Shown piece after piece: positions 44,734 through 54,215 of a stretch of DNA of 64,000 bases. Numbering within the stretch: the stretch's first letter is position 1; each line of letters begins with the position of its first letter. Location: NCBI GenBank assembly GCA_030018435.1, contig JASEEY010000003.1, forward strand, positions 34,950 to 98,949, read 5' to 3'. Below the pieces are notes generated by a model. That model ran no database searches. It saw only the letters and a program-made list of their open reading frames with translations, and was not told the DNA's origin. The position numbers and the translations under genes were made by a program. The DNA comes from Methanocellales archaeon. GTDB taxonomy: Archaea > Halobacteriota > UBA148 > JAUWXC01.

Positions 44734-45483
44734 ATGGCTTCCCCAAAAGTGATGAAACAGCGGGAGATTTTTTCAGGCATTAAGGCGACACCTCCGATCG
44801 CCATCAGGGCGGATGGGAGAAATTTCAAAACGATTCTGAAACGTCTGAATTGTCAAAAACCATATGATAAGACCTTCGCGGCTGCTATGGCAGATTCAGC
44901 TGAGCACCTAATGAAGGAGAGCGGTCTTAATCCGAGATTCGCCTACACGTTTTCAGATGAGATCAACGCGTTTTTTCTCGAACTCCCGTTTCAAGGGCGC
45001 ATTGAGAAACTGGATTCTATCGTCTCTTCTTTCTTGGCCAGCGCGCTGACGTTGGCGCTGGATGTGCATCTCCCCATATCCTTCGATGCCAGGGTCATTC
45101 CACTCTCGAAGGAGGGTATTTACGATTACCTAGAGTGGCGTCAGGCAGAAGCATGGAGAAATCACGTGCACTCATATGGATATTACACATTGCTGAATGA
45201 AGGCATGTCTAGGAGAGCGGCTGCATCGAAGCTGGCTGGTATGAGCTCGCAAGAGATACATGATATGCTATTCAAAAAAGGTGTCAATCTAACCAAGACG
45301 CCGACGTGGCAGCGGCGCGGCATTTTGATACTGAAAAAGACATATATGAAGCCTGGATACGATCCAAAGAAGGGCACAAAAGTGGTAACTAAAAGAAGTC
45401 AAATCACCCAAGATTGGGAACTACCACTTTTCAGTTCCAAGGAAGGGGGAAAGTTGATCGGTAGGTTACTGGTAGAGACGTGA
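44734..45483 (+). CDS. thg1: tRNA(His) guanylyltransferase-like protein (Thg1 family)
   Basis: A 249-aa reverse polymerase. RADGRNFKTILKRL and YTFSDEINAFF contain the two metal-binding Asp regions; HVHSYGYYTLL and GVNLTKTPTWQRRG are further family motifs. Thg1-like proteins add nucleotides 3' to 5', in archaea mostly templated repair or G-1 addition. It overlaps the convergent DUF7123 gene by 18 nt. Confidence 0.92.
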   Translation: MASPKVMKQREIFSGIKATPPIAIRADGRNFKTILKRLNCQKPYDKTFAAAMADSAEHLMKESGLNPRFAYTFSDEINAFFLELPFQGRIEKLDSIVSSFLASALTLALDVHLPISFDARVIPLSKEGIYDYLEWRQAEAWRNHVHSYGYYTLLNEGMSRRAAASKLAGMSSQEIHDMLFKKGVNLTKTPTWQRRGILILKKTYMKPGYDPKKGTKVVTKRSQITQDWELPLFSSKEGGKLIGRLLVET

Positions 45484-45738
45484 TCGCACTGCAACGCGCC
45501 TCAACTCTATGTTCCAAGTAGTAGCATTGGAGTAACTCCACCGCTCTATTTTGAGTTTTGGGTATATCTTAGAGAGAACGCCAAGGTTGACGCCTACCTC
45601 TCTGGGAGTCAGACCTAAGTCACGTGCGATGTGTTTGGCTTTAAAAAAGCGCTTACCACGTCTCACATATTTGAGCAAGTAGTCGATTATTCTTTGTTGC
45701 GTTTTGTTGTATATCTTGCTCATGCGTGCTTTGCTCAT
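45466..45738 (-). CDS. DUF7123-like winged-helix protein
   Basis: A 90-aa basic protein: TQQRIIDYLLKYVRRG, KAKHIARDLGLTPREVGVNLGVLSK and a wing strand ATTWNIEL. The pattern matches DUF7123 winged-helix proteins in haloarchaea and methanogens. It probably binds DNA, but no target is known. Alternative start M6 (45723). 3' end overlaps thg1. Confidence 0.75.
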   Translation of the reverse strand: MSKARMSKIYNKTQQRIIDYLLKYVRRGKRFFKAKHIARDLGLTPREVGVNLGVLSKIYPKLKIERWSYSNATTWNIELRRVAVRSRLYQ

Positions 45739-45799
45739 GCCATCCCCTTTAGTGATTTACCGATTTACCACTCCAGATATATAGGTGTTGCGCACCGTG

Positions 45800-47329
45800 C
45801 TACTCTTTCTCCTTCTCGACGCCGACCACAGCGAAAAATCGCTTCATCACAGCCTCTTCAGCCAAACGCATAAGCGTTTGCTTGTCCTTTACGCCGCTGA
45901 ACATACCTAATGGGATTTGCGCTGCTCCCGCAGTGGTATGACCTCCTGCTGAACCAATTTCGCCAAAAGCCTTGTCCATGATGTCCCCAATGTTCAATCG
46001 TATGTCCTTGCTCCTGCCAGAGATGTAAATCTTATCTTCGCCAAGCCCGAACACGATGGCGGTGGTTATGCCCTCCAGACCCAATAAGTGATCCGCTGCT
46101 TGTGGAATCGCATCCCTGTCCATTATTGGCCCTACGTTTGAAATGAGATAACTCCCCTTGATGCGCCTGTTCTTGATTGCCTCGCCCAAAATGTCCAGCG
46201 TTTCAGCGGACATTGACGGTGCTCCTATCTGATCCAGTATATCGTGATCCACTAGCGGGTATAGAAATGCTGCTGCATTTAAATCAGCTGGATCTACGCC
46301 TCTTCTAAACTCCCGCGTGTCTGTTCTGATACCATAAAGCAGCGCGGTTGCAACCTCCTTGCTGATTGATATATCCAGATCTCGCAGATAGCTGGTCATT
46401 ATGGTCGCCGTCGAGCCCATGTTTGGTCGAACGTCCCAGTATTGAGCGGTGCGCTTTTCGGCCTCAGCGGGATGGTGGTCTATCACGATTTCCACCTCGG
46501 CGCCCTCTGGCAGTGCGTTATTCACGCCAGGGATGGCAACATCGACGAGTGCTATCATATCGAATTCATCTAAATTGACTTCTTCCGTTTGCCGCAGTGG
46601 AATATTAAGTAGGTTCACAAGCGCACGGTTCTCTTGGTGACCTATCTCTCCGCGATATATCACCTCTGCATCTACGCCAACATGCGCCGCCATGTATTTC
46701 AAGGCCAGCCCACTTGCAATCGCATCTGGATCCGGATTGTCATGAATGATGATTCCCAACTTCTTCTTTCCAACGCTTTTTATCAGTTTAAGCAATTCCC
46801 GTCCATGCCTGACCGATTCTACCCTCTCCAAATATCTCACAGCGGTATCCGCTATAACCGATGATGGCAAAAAGACCATGTCAGCGCCAGCACTTTCTAA
46901 TTCCTCTTTTGTTACGGGATCTGCTGCCCGCACTACTGTGAGAATGTTGGGAACTGTTTTTTTAATTATTTTGAGTGCTTCTTTATTTGCTTTGACATCT
47001 GGGCTGAGGATTATCACTGCATTCAGTTTGTCTAAATGAGCCTTCTTCAAGGTCTTTGGGTCGCTGATGTCACCCGGTATCGCCTCAAAGTTTTGATCCC
47101 TGAGCGTCTCAACCCGCTTGGCATCGCTATCGACGATGACAAATTCTTTGCCTTCTTGTTTTAGTTCGTTGGCAACCGCGAAACCCATACTACCGCAGCC
47201 AAGGATGGCATAGGTAGGTTTAGTTTTTGGCTTCGCCATTTTCTTGCTTTTTCCTTTTACCTTGCTCACATTTTCAGGAGTAATGAAACTTCCTCCACGT
47301 TCAGCGCGTCCATCAACGAAGTCATTCAT
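45800..47329 (-). CDS. TrkA-N/DHH phosphoesterase fusion protein
   Basis: ATG 47329 (MNDFVDG) is chosen because a TATATAA at 47374-47380 lies about 45 nt upstream, inside the longer ORF. The 509-aa protein has an N-terminal RCK/TrkA-N domain (YAILGCGSMGFAVANEL) and C-terminal DHH/DHHA1 domains with intact HDNPDPDAIASG, IDHHPAE, GSTATI and the GGHTTAGAAQ finish. Such fusions are archaeal; the DHH part may hydrolyse nucleotides such as cyclic dinucleotides or nanoRNA. Confidence 0.88.
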   Translation of the reverse strand: MNDFVDGRAERGGSFITPENVSKVKGKSKKMAKPKTKPTYAILGCGSMGFAVANELKQEGKEFVIVDSDAKRVETLRDQNFEAIPGDISDPKTLKKAHLDKLNAVIILSPDVKANKEALKIIKKTVPNILTVVRAADPVTKEELESAGADMVFLPSSVIADTAVRYLERVESVRHGRELLKLIKSVGKKKLGIIIHDNPDPDAIASGLALKYMAAHVGVDAEVIYRGEIGHQENRALVNLLNIPLRQTEEVNLDEFDMIALVDVAIPGVNNALPEGAEVEIVIDHHPAEAEKRTAQYWDVRPNMGSTATIMTSYLRDLDISISKEVATALLYGIRTDTREFRRGVDPADLNAAAFLYPLVDHDILDQIGAPSMSAETLDILGEAIKNRRIKGSYLISNVGPIMDRDAIPQAADHLLGLEGITTAIVFGLGEDKIYISGRSKDIRLNIGDIMDKAFGEIGSAGGHTTAGAAQIPLGMFSGVKDKQTLMRLAEEAVMKRFFAVVGVEKEKE

Positions 47330-47373
47330 CTTTTTTTGGTCTATATTAAAGCTATTGCTATTCTCCCACAACA

Positions 47374-47380
47374 TATATAA
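47374..47380. promoter_or_regulatory. Shared TATA box between the TrkA-N/DHH gene and tRNA-Lys
   Basis: TATATAA sits 24 nt upstream of tRNA-Lys (starts 47404) and, read the other way, about 45 nt upstream of ATG 47329. Its near-symmetric sequence could serve both directions. Inferred by position. Confidence 0.5.
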
Positions 47381-47403
47381 CGACAGAAAATACATTTTAA
47401 GGA

Positions 47404-47526
47404 GGGCCGGTAGCTTAGTCAGGCAGAGCGATGGGCTCTTAACAAACTTTTAAAAAAGTTTGATCAAAACTACCTTTTGATTGAGGAGAGACCCATAGGT
47501 CAGGGGTTCAAATCCCTTCCGGCCCG
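47404..47526 (+). tRNA. tRNA-Lys (CTT) with a canonical 49-nt intron
   Basis: Acceptor strands GGGCCGG and CCGGCCC pair fully; discriminator G at 47526. Anticodon stem ATGGG/CCCAT, loop CTCTTAA, anticodon CTT at 47438-47440. The T-arm is AGGGG-TTCAAAT-CCCTT. Exons 47404-47441 and 47491-47526 give 74 nt. CCA is not encoded. Confidence 0.95.
47442..47490 (+). other. Canonical tRNA-Lys intron (37/38)
   Basis: Boundaries are set by a bulge-helix-bulge: central helix CTCT with GGAG, 5' bulge TAA, 3' bulge AGA, with the anticodon stem GGG/CCC as outer helix. Two internal hairpins are seen (CAAACTT/AAGTTTG and ATCAAAA/TTTTGAT). Confidence 0.88.
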
Positions 47527-47604
47527 CTATATAGTATATACGACGATGCCTAATGGCGAGTCAACTACCCATGGTATTTACAAACCAAAAACCCACAGCA
47601 TCGC

Positions 47605-47895
47605 TCAGCTGGAGCGATTTAGAAAAATCTCAATGGAGGAAACGTTGATCTTGTCGCCCTTCTCCCCCTCTAGCTCTTCAGTTCCGATTTTAATGTCTTT
47701 GACTTTCACGTCCTGTATGAATCGGTTTCTTACTACTTCAGCGGTATCAACTGCCCTCGAAATCGCTCTACCTCTTGCTTTAATGGTGACGTCCTTTGCC
47801 CCATCATTGAACTGCGTCACAGCCGCTAACACGTAATTCATCACAGGTTTGTTCCCGACATATATTATGTTGTCTTCGAGTTTATCTTTTGCCAT
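47605..47895 (-). CDS. albA: DNA/RNA-binding protein Alba
   Basis: A 96-aa Alba with [19 protein letters not shown] at the N-terminus and the [19 protein letters not shown] core. A near-perfect AAGGAGGT precedes the ATG, consistent with high expression. Length is typical. Confidence 0.95.
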   Translation of the reverse strand: MAKDKLEDNIIYVGNKPVMNYVLAAVTQFNDGAKDVTIKARGRAISRAVDTAEVVRNRFIQDVKVKDIKIGTEELEGEKGDKINVSSIEIFLNRSS

Positions 47896-48026
47896 GTCCG
47901 ACCTCCTTGGGTTAACTAATTGATGTCGTTATTATTAAGTTTTTCTCATTCAAACTTATATGTTTAGACCAAAAAGAACTTGATATAATAAAACCCTCTT
48001 AAAAAGTTGATACAGGAGATGTAGCG

Positions 48027-49031
48027 ATGAGCGTAACAATCGTGGTAGGCGGATTTTTTGGGGATGAGGGGAAAGGAAAGATCGTAGCACACATAGCTCA
48101 TAGGGATAAACCCTCTATAATTGCAAGGGGCGGTGTAGGGCCAAACGCAGGACATACCGTCAAGAAGGGCAAGGAAATGCACGGTGTTAGGATGATCCCA
48201 TCAGGTTTTATCTATAAAGATGCACGACTGCTGATCGGTGCTGGCGTTTTAGTCGACCCACACGTATTGCTGCGCGAAATTTCGGAGTTGGGGGTCGAGG
48301 GTAGAATTGGTGTCGATTGTCGTTGCCCCATCATCGAGGAAAAACACATTGAAGAAGACAAAGGAACTGCACGACTGGCGGACGTGATTGGGACCACAGG
48401 CACTGGTTGTGGGCCCGCCAACAAGGACAGAGTGATGAGATGTGCACGACAGGCGAAGGACATAGACATGTTGAAGGATTATATCACAGATGTGGCCCTG
48501 GAAGTCAATGAAGCACTAGATGCAGGACAAACGATAACCATTGAAGGGTCTCAAGGATTCGGTATATCGCTTTTTTACGGCACGTATCCCTACGTGACAT
48601 CCAAAGATACCTCTGCTTCTCAGATAGCAGCAGATGTAGGCGTTGGTCCCACTAGAATAGATGATGTGGTCGTCGTGTACAAAGCCTTTCCAACGCGAGT
48701 GGGTGCAGGAGAGTTTCCAACCGAGATGAGTCTAGAGGAGGCGAAACGCTTGGGCATCGAGGAATTTGGCACCGTAACAGGACGTCCGAGGCGTATTGGA
48801 CGATGGGATGGAAAAATGGCACGGTATTCTGCCATGGTCAACGGCGCGACGCAGGCAGCGCTAACGGGTTTGGATAAGCTTGACCCCTCGTGCAGGGGCG
48901 TTACCGATTACGATAAACTCAGCAATACTGTTAAAGAATTCGTGCACAAGGCTGAACAAGATATCGGTGTTCCGATCACAATTTTATCCACAGGTCCAGA
49001 GATGTCGGAAACAATAGATCTGCGAAGGTGA
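48027..49031 (+). CDS. purA: Adenylosuccinate synthetase
   Basis: A 334-aa archaeal short-form PurA. N-terminal [18 protein letters not shown] holds the P-loop and catalytic Asp; [10 protein letters not shown] and [14 protein letters not shown] are conserved. It converts IMP to adenylosuccinate. GGAGATG lies upstream of the ATG. A TATA-like TATAATAAAA is about 40 nt upstream. Confidence 0.95.
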   Translation: MSVTIVVGGFFGDEGKGKIVAHIAHRDKPSIIARGGVGPNAGHTVKKGKEMHGVRMIPSGFIYKDARLLIGAGVLVDPHVLLREISELGVEGRIGVDCRCPIIEEKHIEEDKGTARLADVIGTTGTGCGPANKDRVMRCARQAKDIDMLKDYITDVALEVNEALDAGQTITIEGSQGFGISLFYGTYPYVTSKDTSASQIAADVGVGPTRIDDVVVVYKAFPTRVGAGEFPTEMSLEEAKRLGIEEFGTVTGRPRRIGRWDGKMARYSAMVNGATQAALTGLDKLDPSCRGVTDYDKLSNTVKEFVHKAEQDIGVPITILSTGPEMSETIDLRR

Positions 49032-49043
49032 GGCTGAGTTAAT

Positions 49044-49457
49044 ATGCCGGACCTAGGATCTAAAAAACTATTGATAGTCATAGGAGCAATTCTAATATTG
49101 GGTAGTGGTACTGCAGGATGGTTATCGCACATTTCGGTCTTGACAAATAAAAGTGAGTATTCTGTCGGAGACGGTATTGATATCACGATCAAAAACACCG
49201 GGCTATGGTACACGTATGGAGTACCATCTATTGCCGTGTATGATAGCGAGGGCAACAAGATATATGAAGATGTGCCCTTCAACTTTTCTGGTGCTTTTCC
49301 CTCGCAAATCATCGCTACATTTTATTGGATTCCATCGGAAAAGGGCACGTATAAAATCGTGGCAAGAATTTATATCATAAGACGTGGAACCGAAGTCAGC
49401 ACGGGGCTAGGCGGACTGAACAGGCTAGAAGCTGAGACGTTCGTCGATGTAGTGTGA
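49044..49457 (+). CDS. Membrane-anchored Ig-fold-like protein
   Basis: A 137-aa protein with one N-terminal hydrophobic segment (LLIVIGAILILGSGTAGW) and a beta-rich exterior domain (ISVLTNKSEYSVGDGIDITIKN then KGTYKIVARIYI). The pattern is like BsuPI/CARDB-type Ig domains of archaeal surface proteins. The family is not certain. It lies 12 nt after purA and abuts pus10. Confidence 0.6.
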   Translation: MPDLGSKKLLIVIGAILILGSGTAGWLSHISVLTNKSEYSVGDGIDITIKNTGLWYTYGVPSIAVYDSEGNKIYEDVPFNFSGAFPSQIIATFYWIPSEKGTYKIVARIYIIRRGTEVSTGLGGLNRLEAETFVDVV

Positions 49458-49472
49458 GTGAGAAGGATGAAA

Positions 49473-50726
49473 ATGAATCTGCTTGACGTTGCAGCTAAGG
49501 TCTTAGACCAAGGACCGATTTGTGACAACTGTCTGGGGCGGCAGTTTGCCAAATTGTCGACCGGATTGAGCAACAAAGAGAGGGGTGCAGCAATCAGAAC
49601 GGTTCTGGCGATGTTTAGAGATCAGGAGATGTATAAAGCTAAGAAATGTTGGGTCTGTAACGGACTATTTGATGCCTTAGACGTCTGGACTCAGAGGGCG
49701 ATAAATGCCCTTTCAGATTATGAATATGACACATTCCTTGTGGGCACCAAGGTGTCTGGATTGGTTGCTGAGAATGAGGAGATTTTGTGGGCAGAATCGG
49801 GCACAACTCATGCAGAACCACTCAAGTCAGAGTTGAACAGGGAAGTAGGAAAATTGATTCAGTCCCAAACAGGTAAAGAAGTTAACTTTGAACGACCGGA
49901 CATAGTCGTCACGCTCGATTTAGCTGAGAATAAAGTCAAATTGCAGGTTAACCCGATATTCATCTATGGGAAGTATAGAAAATTGATCAGAGGGATTCCA
50001 CAGACTATATGGTTCTGTCCCCAGTGCGAGGGCAGGGGGTGCGAGAGCTGCAAGTATACCGGAAAAATGTACCAGACGTCGATAGCAGAGCTGATCACCC
50101 CCCCTGTTATTAAATTATCTGGCGGGAGGGGTGTCGTTTTCCATGGCGCTGGCAGGGAAGACATAGATGCGCGCATGTTAGGAACTGGCAGACCTTTCGT
50201 GTTAGAAGTTAAAGAGCCGATGCGCAGGCATTTTGATCTGGTCAAGCTGAGAGACGAGATCAATAAGCATGCAAAGGACAAAATTAAGGTTCGCAATCTA
50301 AAGTTCGTAGATAAGGAAGCGGTTGAAGCCGTCAAGAGCGGATATGCGGATAAAGTTTATAGGTTTGGAATCATATTTAAAAAAGCCATCCCACGAGAAA
50401 AGCTTGAAGCTGCGCTGGATAAATTAACCAAAACTGCCATCAAACAAAGGACCCCGCTAAGAGTAGCACATCGAAGAGCGGATAAAATCAGAATAAAGAG
50501 GGTACGCTCAGCAACGCTCAAAGCCATGAGCAATAATAGGGCAACCATATATATTGAGTGCGAGGGCGGGCTATATGGCAAGGAACTGATATCTGGCGAC
50601 AATGGAAGGACGAAACCAAGTCTTTCTGAGTTGGTGGGAACAGATGCGCAGGTATTGGAGTTAGACGTTATGGAGGTCAAGGAGGCATCACATGCCAGGC
50701 TCACGAGGAACAAGGAGAAAAAGTAG
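49473..50726 (+). CDS. pus10: tRNA pseudouridine synthase Pus10
   Basis: Starts considered are GTG 49458, ATG 49467 and ATG 49473; GAGAAGG is best spaced for 49473. The N-terminal THUMP-type region has two CxxC pairs ([15 protein letters not shown]). A second pair group is [16 protein letters not shown]. The catalytic Asp is in [16 protein letters not shown]. Pus10 makes pseudouridine 54 and 55 in archaeal tRNA. First gene of a translation operon. Confidence 0.92.
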   Translation: MNLLDVAAKVLDQGPICDNCLGRQFAKLSTGLSNKERGAAIRTVLAMFRDQEMYKAKKCWVCNGLFDALDVWTQRAINALSDYEYDTFLVGTKVSGLVAENEEILWAESGTTHAEPLKSELNREVGKLIQSQTGKEVNFERPDIVVTLDLAENKVKLQVNPIFIYGKYRKLIRGIPQTIWFCPQCEGRGCESCKYTGKMYQTSIAELITPPVIKLSGGRGVVFHGAGREDIDARMLGTGRPFVLEVKEPMRRHFDLVKLRDEINKHAKDKIKVRNLKFVDKEAVEAVKSGYADKVYRFGIIFKKAIPREKLEAALDKLTKTAIKQRTPLRVAHRRADKIRIKRVRSATLKAMSNNRATIYIECEGGLYGKELISGDNGRTKPSLSELVGTDAQVLELDVMEVKEASHARLTRNKEKK

Positions 50727-50991
50727 GTATAAGCTTAAAAAATCAATAAGGGAAAGGGGATTTTCGCCTCCCAGTAAGGTCATACAAGAATTCAAAGCAG
50801 GGCAACGTGTCCATATAGACATCGATCCCGGCATTTATAAGGGGATGCCACATCCGAAGTTTCATGGCAGAACCGCCAAAGTACTCGGGCGAAGAGGAAG
50901 AGCATACATACTCGAAGTAAGGGACGGGAATATGATGAAGAAAATAATCTCCCATCCACAACACCTCAAACTGCAAAAGGTGATCTCATGA
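50692..50991 (+). CDS. rpl21e: Ribosomal protein L21e
   Basis: A 99-aa protein with the L21e pattern: [37 protein letters not shown] and [13 protein letters not shown]. It overlaps pus10 by 35 nt and rpoF by 4 nt, so translation is probably coupled. Confidence 0.96.
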   Translation: MPGSRGTRRKSRYKLKKSIRERGFSPPSKVIQEFKAGQRVHIDIDPGIYKGMPHPKFHGRTAKVLGRRGRAYILEVRDGNMMKKIISHPQHLKLQKVIS

Positions 50992-51335
50992 TCGTAAAAG
51001 AGGTCGTAAGTGAGAAATTGCTGACCCTTGCAGAGGCGAAGAATATCCTCAATCGGATTAAGAGGGCAAGGACAAAAGAAGAAGAATTGAGATATGAACA
51101 GCGTAAGGCGCTCGAGCACGCGAACAAGTTCGCTAAGATCAATGCAAAATCTTCAAGGGCGTTGGTGGACGAACTTTTAAAACTCGAGAAGATGAGAGAG
51201 GATATCGCCATTAGAATCGCGGATATCATGCCAAAAACAAGGGATGAACTCAGATCGATATATGCAAAAGAGCGATATACGTTGGGTGAAGAGGAACTGG
51301 AGCAAATACTAAACCTTGTTAAGAAGTACTCTTAG
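50988..51335 (+). CDS. rpoF: RNA polymerase subunit Rpb4 (F)
   Basis: A 115-aa helical protein with [10 protein letters not shown] and the C-terminal [22 protein letters not shown] (HRDC-like). It forms the polymerase stalk with RpoE. Order L21e-rpoF-DUF655-ksgA is conserved in Euryarchaeota. ATGA overlap with L21e. Confidence 0.92.
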   Translation: MIVKEVVSEKLLTLAEAKNILNRIKRARTKEEELRYEQRKALEHANKFAKINAKSSRALVDELLKLEKMREDIAIRIADIMPKTRDELRSIYAKERYTLGEEELEQILNLVKKYS

Positions 51336-51354
51336 AGCGTATCTGAGGTGGGCG

Positions 51355-51918
51355 ATGATGCAGAAAGATGAGAGGGAGGAATATGTGCGAGTTTTGGATT
51401 ATCTCCCTTATGGGCATCCCGATGACCCCAGGCCGGTGTACCAGAAAAAACCCATTGTTCATAGTGTAGGCGAATGTCACTTCACGCTGCTGGAATTAAT
51501 CCCGAAAGAAGGTGTGGTACCAGAACCTCACAAACGAGTCTATGTTGGAGAAGGAGATAGAGCGGAGATCGATCATGTCAAGCGCCGCTTGAGATATGAT
51601 GAACTTACGCATGGCGCTAAGATCGAACTCCCCTATGTGCTTGAAAGGATCGTCCTTGAAAATGAAGAGAGATTCGTCGAGTTTTTCAATAAAGCGCCGC
51701 CACTGACGACCCGACTACACCAACTGGAGTTGCTTCCCGGCATTGGTAAAAAATTGATGTGGGCAATCCTCGATGAACGGAAGAAGGGCGATTTTAAAAA
51801 CTTCAAAGATATCACCGATAGAGTTAAAGGTCTGCATCATCCAGAAAGGCTCATCATTCACAGGATCGAGGAAGAGTTGAAAGATGAGCATGTGAAGTAC
51901 AAGGTTTTCACGAGGTAG
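51355..51918 (+). CDS. DUF655 protein (helix-hairpin-helix)
   Basis: The 187-aa protein starts at ATG 51355 (MMQKDEREEYVRVLDYLPYG), with GAGGTGGG upstream; the track start at 51316 lies inside rpoF. OB-like N-terminal part, then a helix-hairpin-helix (QLELLPGIGKKLMWAIL). Known archaeal family, predicted to bind nucleic acid; role not established. Its neighbours suggest RNA polymerase or ribosome biogenesis. Confidence 0.88.
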   Translation: MMQKDEREEYVRVLDYLPYGHPDDPRPVYQKKPIVHSVGECHFTLLELIPKEGVVPEPHKRVYVGEGDRAEIDHVKRRLRYDELTHGAKIELPYVLERIVLENEERFVEFFNKAPPLTTRLHQLELLPGIGKKLMWAILDERKKGDFKNFKDITDRVKGLHHPERLIIHRIEEELKDEHVKYKVFTR

Positions 51919-51932
51919 GATTGAAACCCGTC

Positions 51933-52745
51933 ATGAAAACACGAATAAACCAACACTTTTTGATCGATTCGCGTGTCATTGAACGCATTATCAATTATGC
52001 CAATATCCATAAAACGGAGACAATTCTTGAAATCGGTGCCGGCTTTGGCAATTTGACCAAAAAACTCGCCGCTGAAGCTGCAAATGTAATTGCCGTCGAA
52101 TCCGATCCTCATTTAGTGGAGGCGCTTGGCGATCTGGAGCTGCCCAATGTCACGATCGTCCACGGCGATGCCTTGAAAGTGGATTTTCCAAAATTTGATA
52201 AGGTTGTGTCGAATTTACCCTATTCCATCTCATCCGAAGTCACCTTCAAGCTTTTCAAGCATTCGTTTGAATTGGGGATTCTAATGTATCAGTATGAATT
52301 TGCCCAGCGAATGATAGCCACACCTGGCACGAAAGACTACGGTCGCCTCTCTATAGGGATCCAATATTTTGCAGACGTTAAGGTCTTGGAAATAGTACCA
52401 AGAACTGCATTTCGACCGCCACCAGAGGTACGATCAGCCATCGTGAAAATAGTTCCACGACCACCTTTCTTGGATGTGGTAGACAAAGATTTTTTCTTCG
52501 ATTTCGTGGCGGCCGTATTCACACAGAGGAGAAAGCAGATGAAAAACGCGATAATCAACGCTGCTCACATGTTGGGTGTGAAAGATGTCAAGAAAGCAGT
52601 TAACCTGCTGCCCAAAGATTTGATGCACAAGCGTCCGGAGCAATTGTCGCCAGAAGAACTGGCTAATTTGTCCAATTTGATTTACGAGGCTAGGTATGAT
52701 TGGGTATGGAAACAAGAAAATTTGGGTCCTGCCAGGAGTTTATAA
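51933..52745 (+). CDS. ksgA: 16S rRNA dimethyladenosine transferase (KsgA/Dim1)
   Basis: A SAM methyltransferase of about 270 aa. INQHFLID is the N-terminal signature, ILEIGAGFGNLTKKLA motif I, and VVSNLPYSISS the NLPY catalytic motif. It dimethylates two adenines near the 3' end of 16S rRNA. Start ATG 51933 or TTG 51921. Overlaps hemK2 by 50 nt. Confidence 0.93.
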   Translation: MKTRINQHFLIDSRVIERIINYANIHKTETILEIGAGFGNLTKKLAAEAANVIAVESDPHLVEALGDLELPNVTIVHGDALKVDFPKFDKVVSNLPYSISSEVTFKLFKHSFELGILMYQYEFAQRMIATPGTKDYGRLSIGIQYFADVKVLEIVPRTAFRPPPEVRSAIVKIVPRPPFLDVVDKDFFFDFVAAVFTQRRKQMKNAIINAAHMLGVKDVKKAVNLLPKDLMHKRPEQLSPEELANLSNLIYEARYDWVWKQENLGPARSL

Positions 52746-53265
52746 GCCAGCCGAAGATTCGTTCTTGATGGTTGAGGCAGTGTTAAAAGAATTGCGTCCC
52801 TCGGACAGAGTCCTAGAAATCGGCGCCGGCTCGGGCATTGTTTCAGCGTTCATAAAAGATCGTGCATCCGTCATCGCTATAGATATCAGCCCATGTGCTG
52901 TGAAATGCGCCAAATTAAACGGGATAGATGTCATAAGGGCTGATTTATTCGATGGTATCAAGGGCAGATTCGATTTGATCGTATTTAATCCGCCTTATTT
53001 GCCCTCTGGCGAGAAGATTGGCGATTGGCTTGATTTCGCATGGGATGGTGGAGAAGACGGGCAGGCGACCATTAACCGATTCCTGCGCCAGGTGAAGGAT
53101 TGCCTGACAGAAAATGGCAGGTTTCTATTGTTGGTGTCATCCTTGAGCGGAGTTGATGCAATCATGGAGAGAATGACATCGCTTGGATTCATTGTCGAAG
53201 AGCTCTTGAGTGAAAGGTACTTTTTTGAGCGGTTGGTAGTCCTAAGGGGCAGGATGAAAGAGTAG
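52696..53265 (+). CDS. HemK2/Mtq2-like protein glutamine methyltransferase
   Basis: A 189-aa SAM enzyme. VYKPAEDSFLM is the family opening, LEIGAGSGIVSAF motif I, and FNPPYLP the NPPY catalytic motif. It probably methylates the GGQ glutamine of release factor aRF1. The start codon lies 50 nt inside ksgA, in another frame, and no later start is obvious. Confidence 0.9.
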   Translation: MIGYGNKKIWVLPGVYKPAEDSFLMVEAVLKELRPSDRVLEIGAGSGIVSAFIKDRASVIAIDISPCAVKCAKLNGIDVIRADLFDGIKGRFDLIVFNPPYLPSGEKIGDWLDFAWDGGEDGQATINRFLRQVKDCLTENGRFLLLVSSLSGVDAIMERMTSLGFIVEELLSERYFFERLVVLRGRMKE

Positions 53266-53275
53266 GAGGTGAACC

Positions 53276-53728
53276 ATGGATATAATCACCAGGACTCTCG
53301 ATTTCCAGACAAAGGGGAATACAGATGTCATCGACATCACGGAGGATGTTCAGAGGGCGCTAAAGGAAACAAATCTAAAAGAGGGTATCATCACCGTCTT
53401 CGTGCCAGGTGCTACGGGCGCAGTAACGACGATGGAGTATGAATCCGGCTTAATAAAAGATTTAACCAGTGCAATAGAGAGGGTAGCGCCGCAGGACATA
53501 GAGTACAAGCACAATCTTAAATGGGGAGATGACAATGGTCACTCTCATGTAAGGGCTTCATTGGTAGGACCCAGCGTGATAATCCCTTTCTCGAATGCAA
53601 AATTGATGTTAGGCACGTGGCAACAAATCGTGTTTATCGATTTTGATATCCGTCCAAGAGCGCGCAAGATAATCCTACAAATCATGGGTAACAATCAAAA
53701 TTTTTTAAGGGATGAGCGCGATGCATAG
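53276..53728 (+). CDS. YjbQ/UPF0047 family protein
   Basis: A 150-aa protein with LKEGIITVFVPGATGAVTTMEYE, KWGDDNGHSHVRAS and GTWQQIVFIDFD, the conserved UPF0047 motifs (His and Glu residues may bind zinc). Related proteins have thiamine-phosphate synthase side activity. Tenth codon spacing after hemK2 shows it closes the translation operon. Confidence 0.92.
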   Translation: MDIITRTLDFQTKGNTDVIDITEDVQRALKETNLKEGIITVFVPGATGAVTTMEYESGLIKDLTSAIERVAPQDIEYKHNLKWGDDNGHSHVRASLVGPSVIIPFSNAKLMLGTWQQIVFIDFDIRPRARKIILQIMGNNQNFLRDERDA

Positions 53729-53746
53729 GACAATACGCAGTCGTTT

Positions 53747-53813
53747 TGCGAATGCTTAAACGAAGTGGTATGCGAAGCTTAAACGAAGTGGTATGCGAAG
53801 CTTAAACGAAGTG
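53747..53813. repeat. Three tandem copies of a 23-bp repeat
   Basis: Units of TGCGAAGCTTAAACGAAGTG plus GTA occur at 53747 (one extra T), 53771 and 53794 (end altered). A further copy lies at 57925. The array fills the spacer before the frameshifted roadblock gene. Confidence 0.85.
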
Positions 53814-53850
53814 TATTTATTCTTCATTGTTAGGATGCCAGAGGAGCATA

Positions 53851-54215
53851 ATGCCAACCATAAAAGAGAGCCTTGAGCGAATCCTGAGAGATCTTAGAGA
53901 AGAAAATATAGAAGTATCTGCGATTGCAACTCGAGACGGCTTGATCATGGCATCAGACACGCCAAAAAGCGTGCCCAGAGAAACTCTTGCTGCGATGGCA
54001 GCGACCATGTATAAGGCAGCAGAGGTCGCAACAGCCGAGTTGAAAAAAGCAATACGGGACGTATAGTCGCTGAGTTTTATGATGGGTGCATCATGATTAC
54101 GCCTATAGAACCAAAGACGCTGCTGGCAGTTATAGCCAAGTCCAAAGATGATTACGATTTGATTTTCGATAAGATGGATGCGGCAGCAGAAAAAATCAAG
54201 AGAGTTCTCACTTGA
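53851..54215 (+). pseudogene. Roadblock/LC7 domain protein with a frameshift
   Basis: Residues from ATG 53851 (MPTIKESLERILRDLR, then SAIATRDGLIMAS) are the N-terminal half of a roadblock protein, ending at TAG 54066 after KKAIRDV. The C-terminal half continues in another frame (IVAEFYDGCIMITPIEP...AAAEKIKRVLT, stop 54215). One missing base near GGGACGTATAG accounts for the break. GAGGAG precedes the ATG. Roadblock proteins bind small GTPases. A sequencing error or programmed shift cannot be excluded. Confidence 0.8.

Noticed and set aside
47477-47836. ORF of 119 aa starting in the tRNA-Lys
   Set aside because: It begins inside the tRNA intron and is antisense to alba for most of its length.
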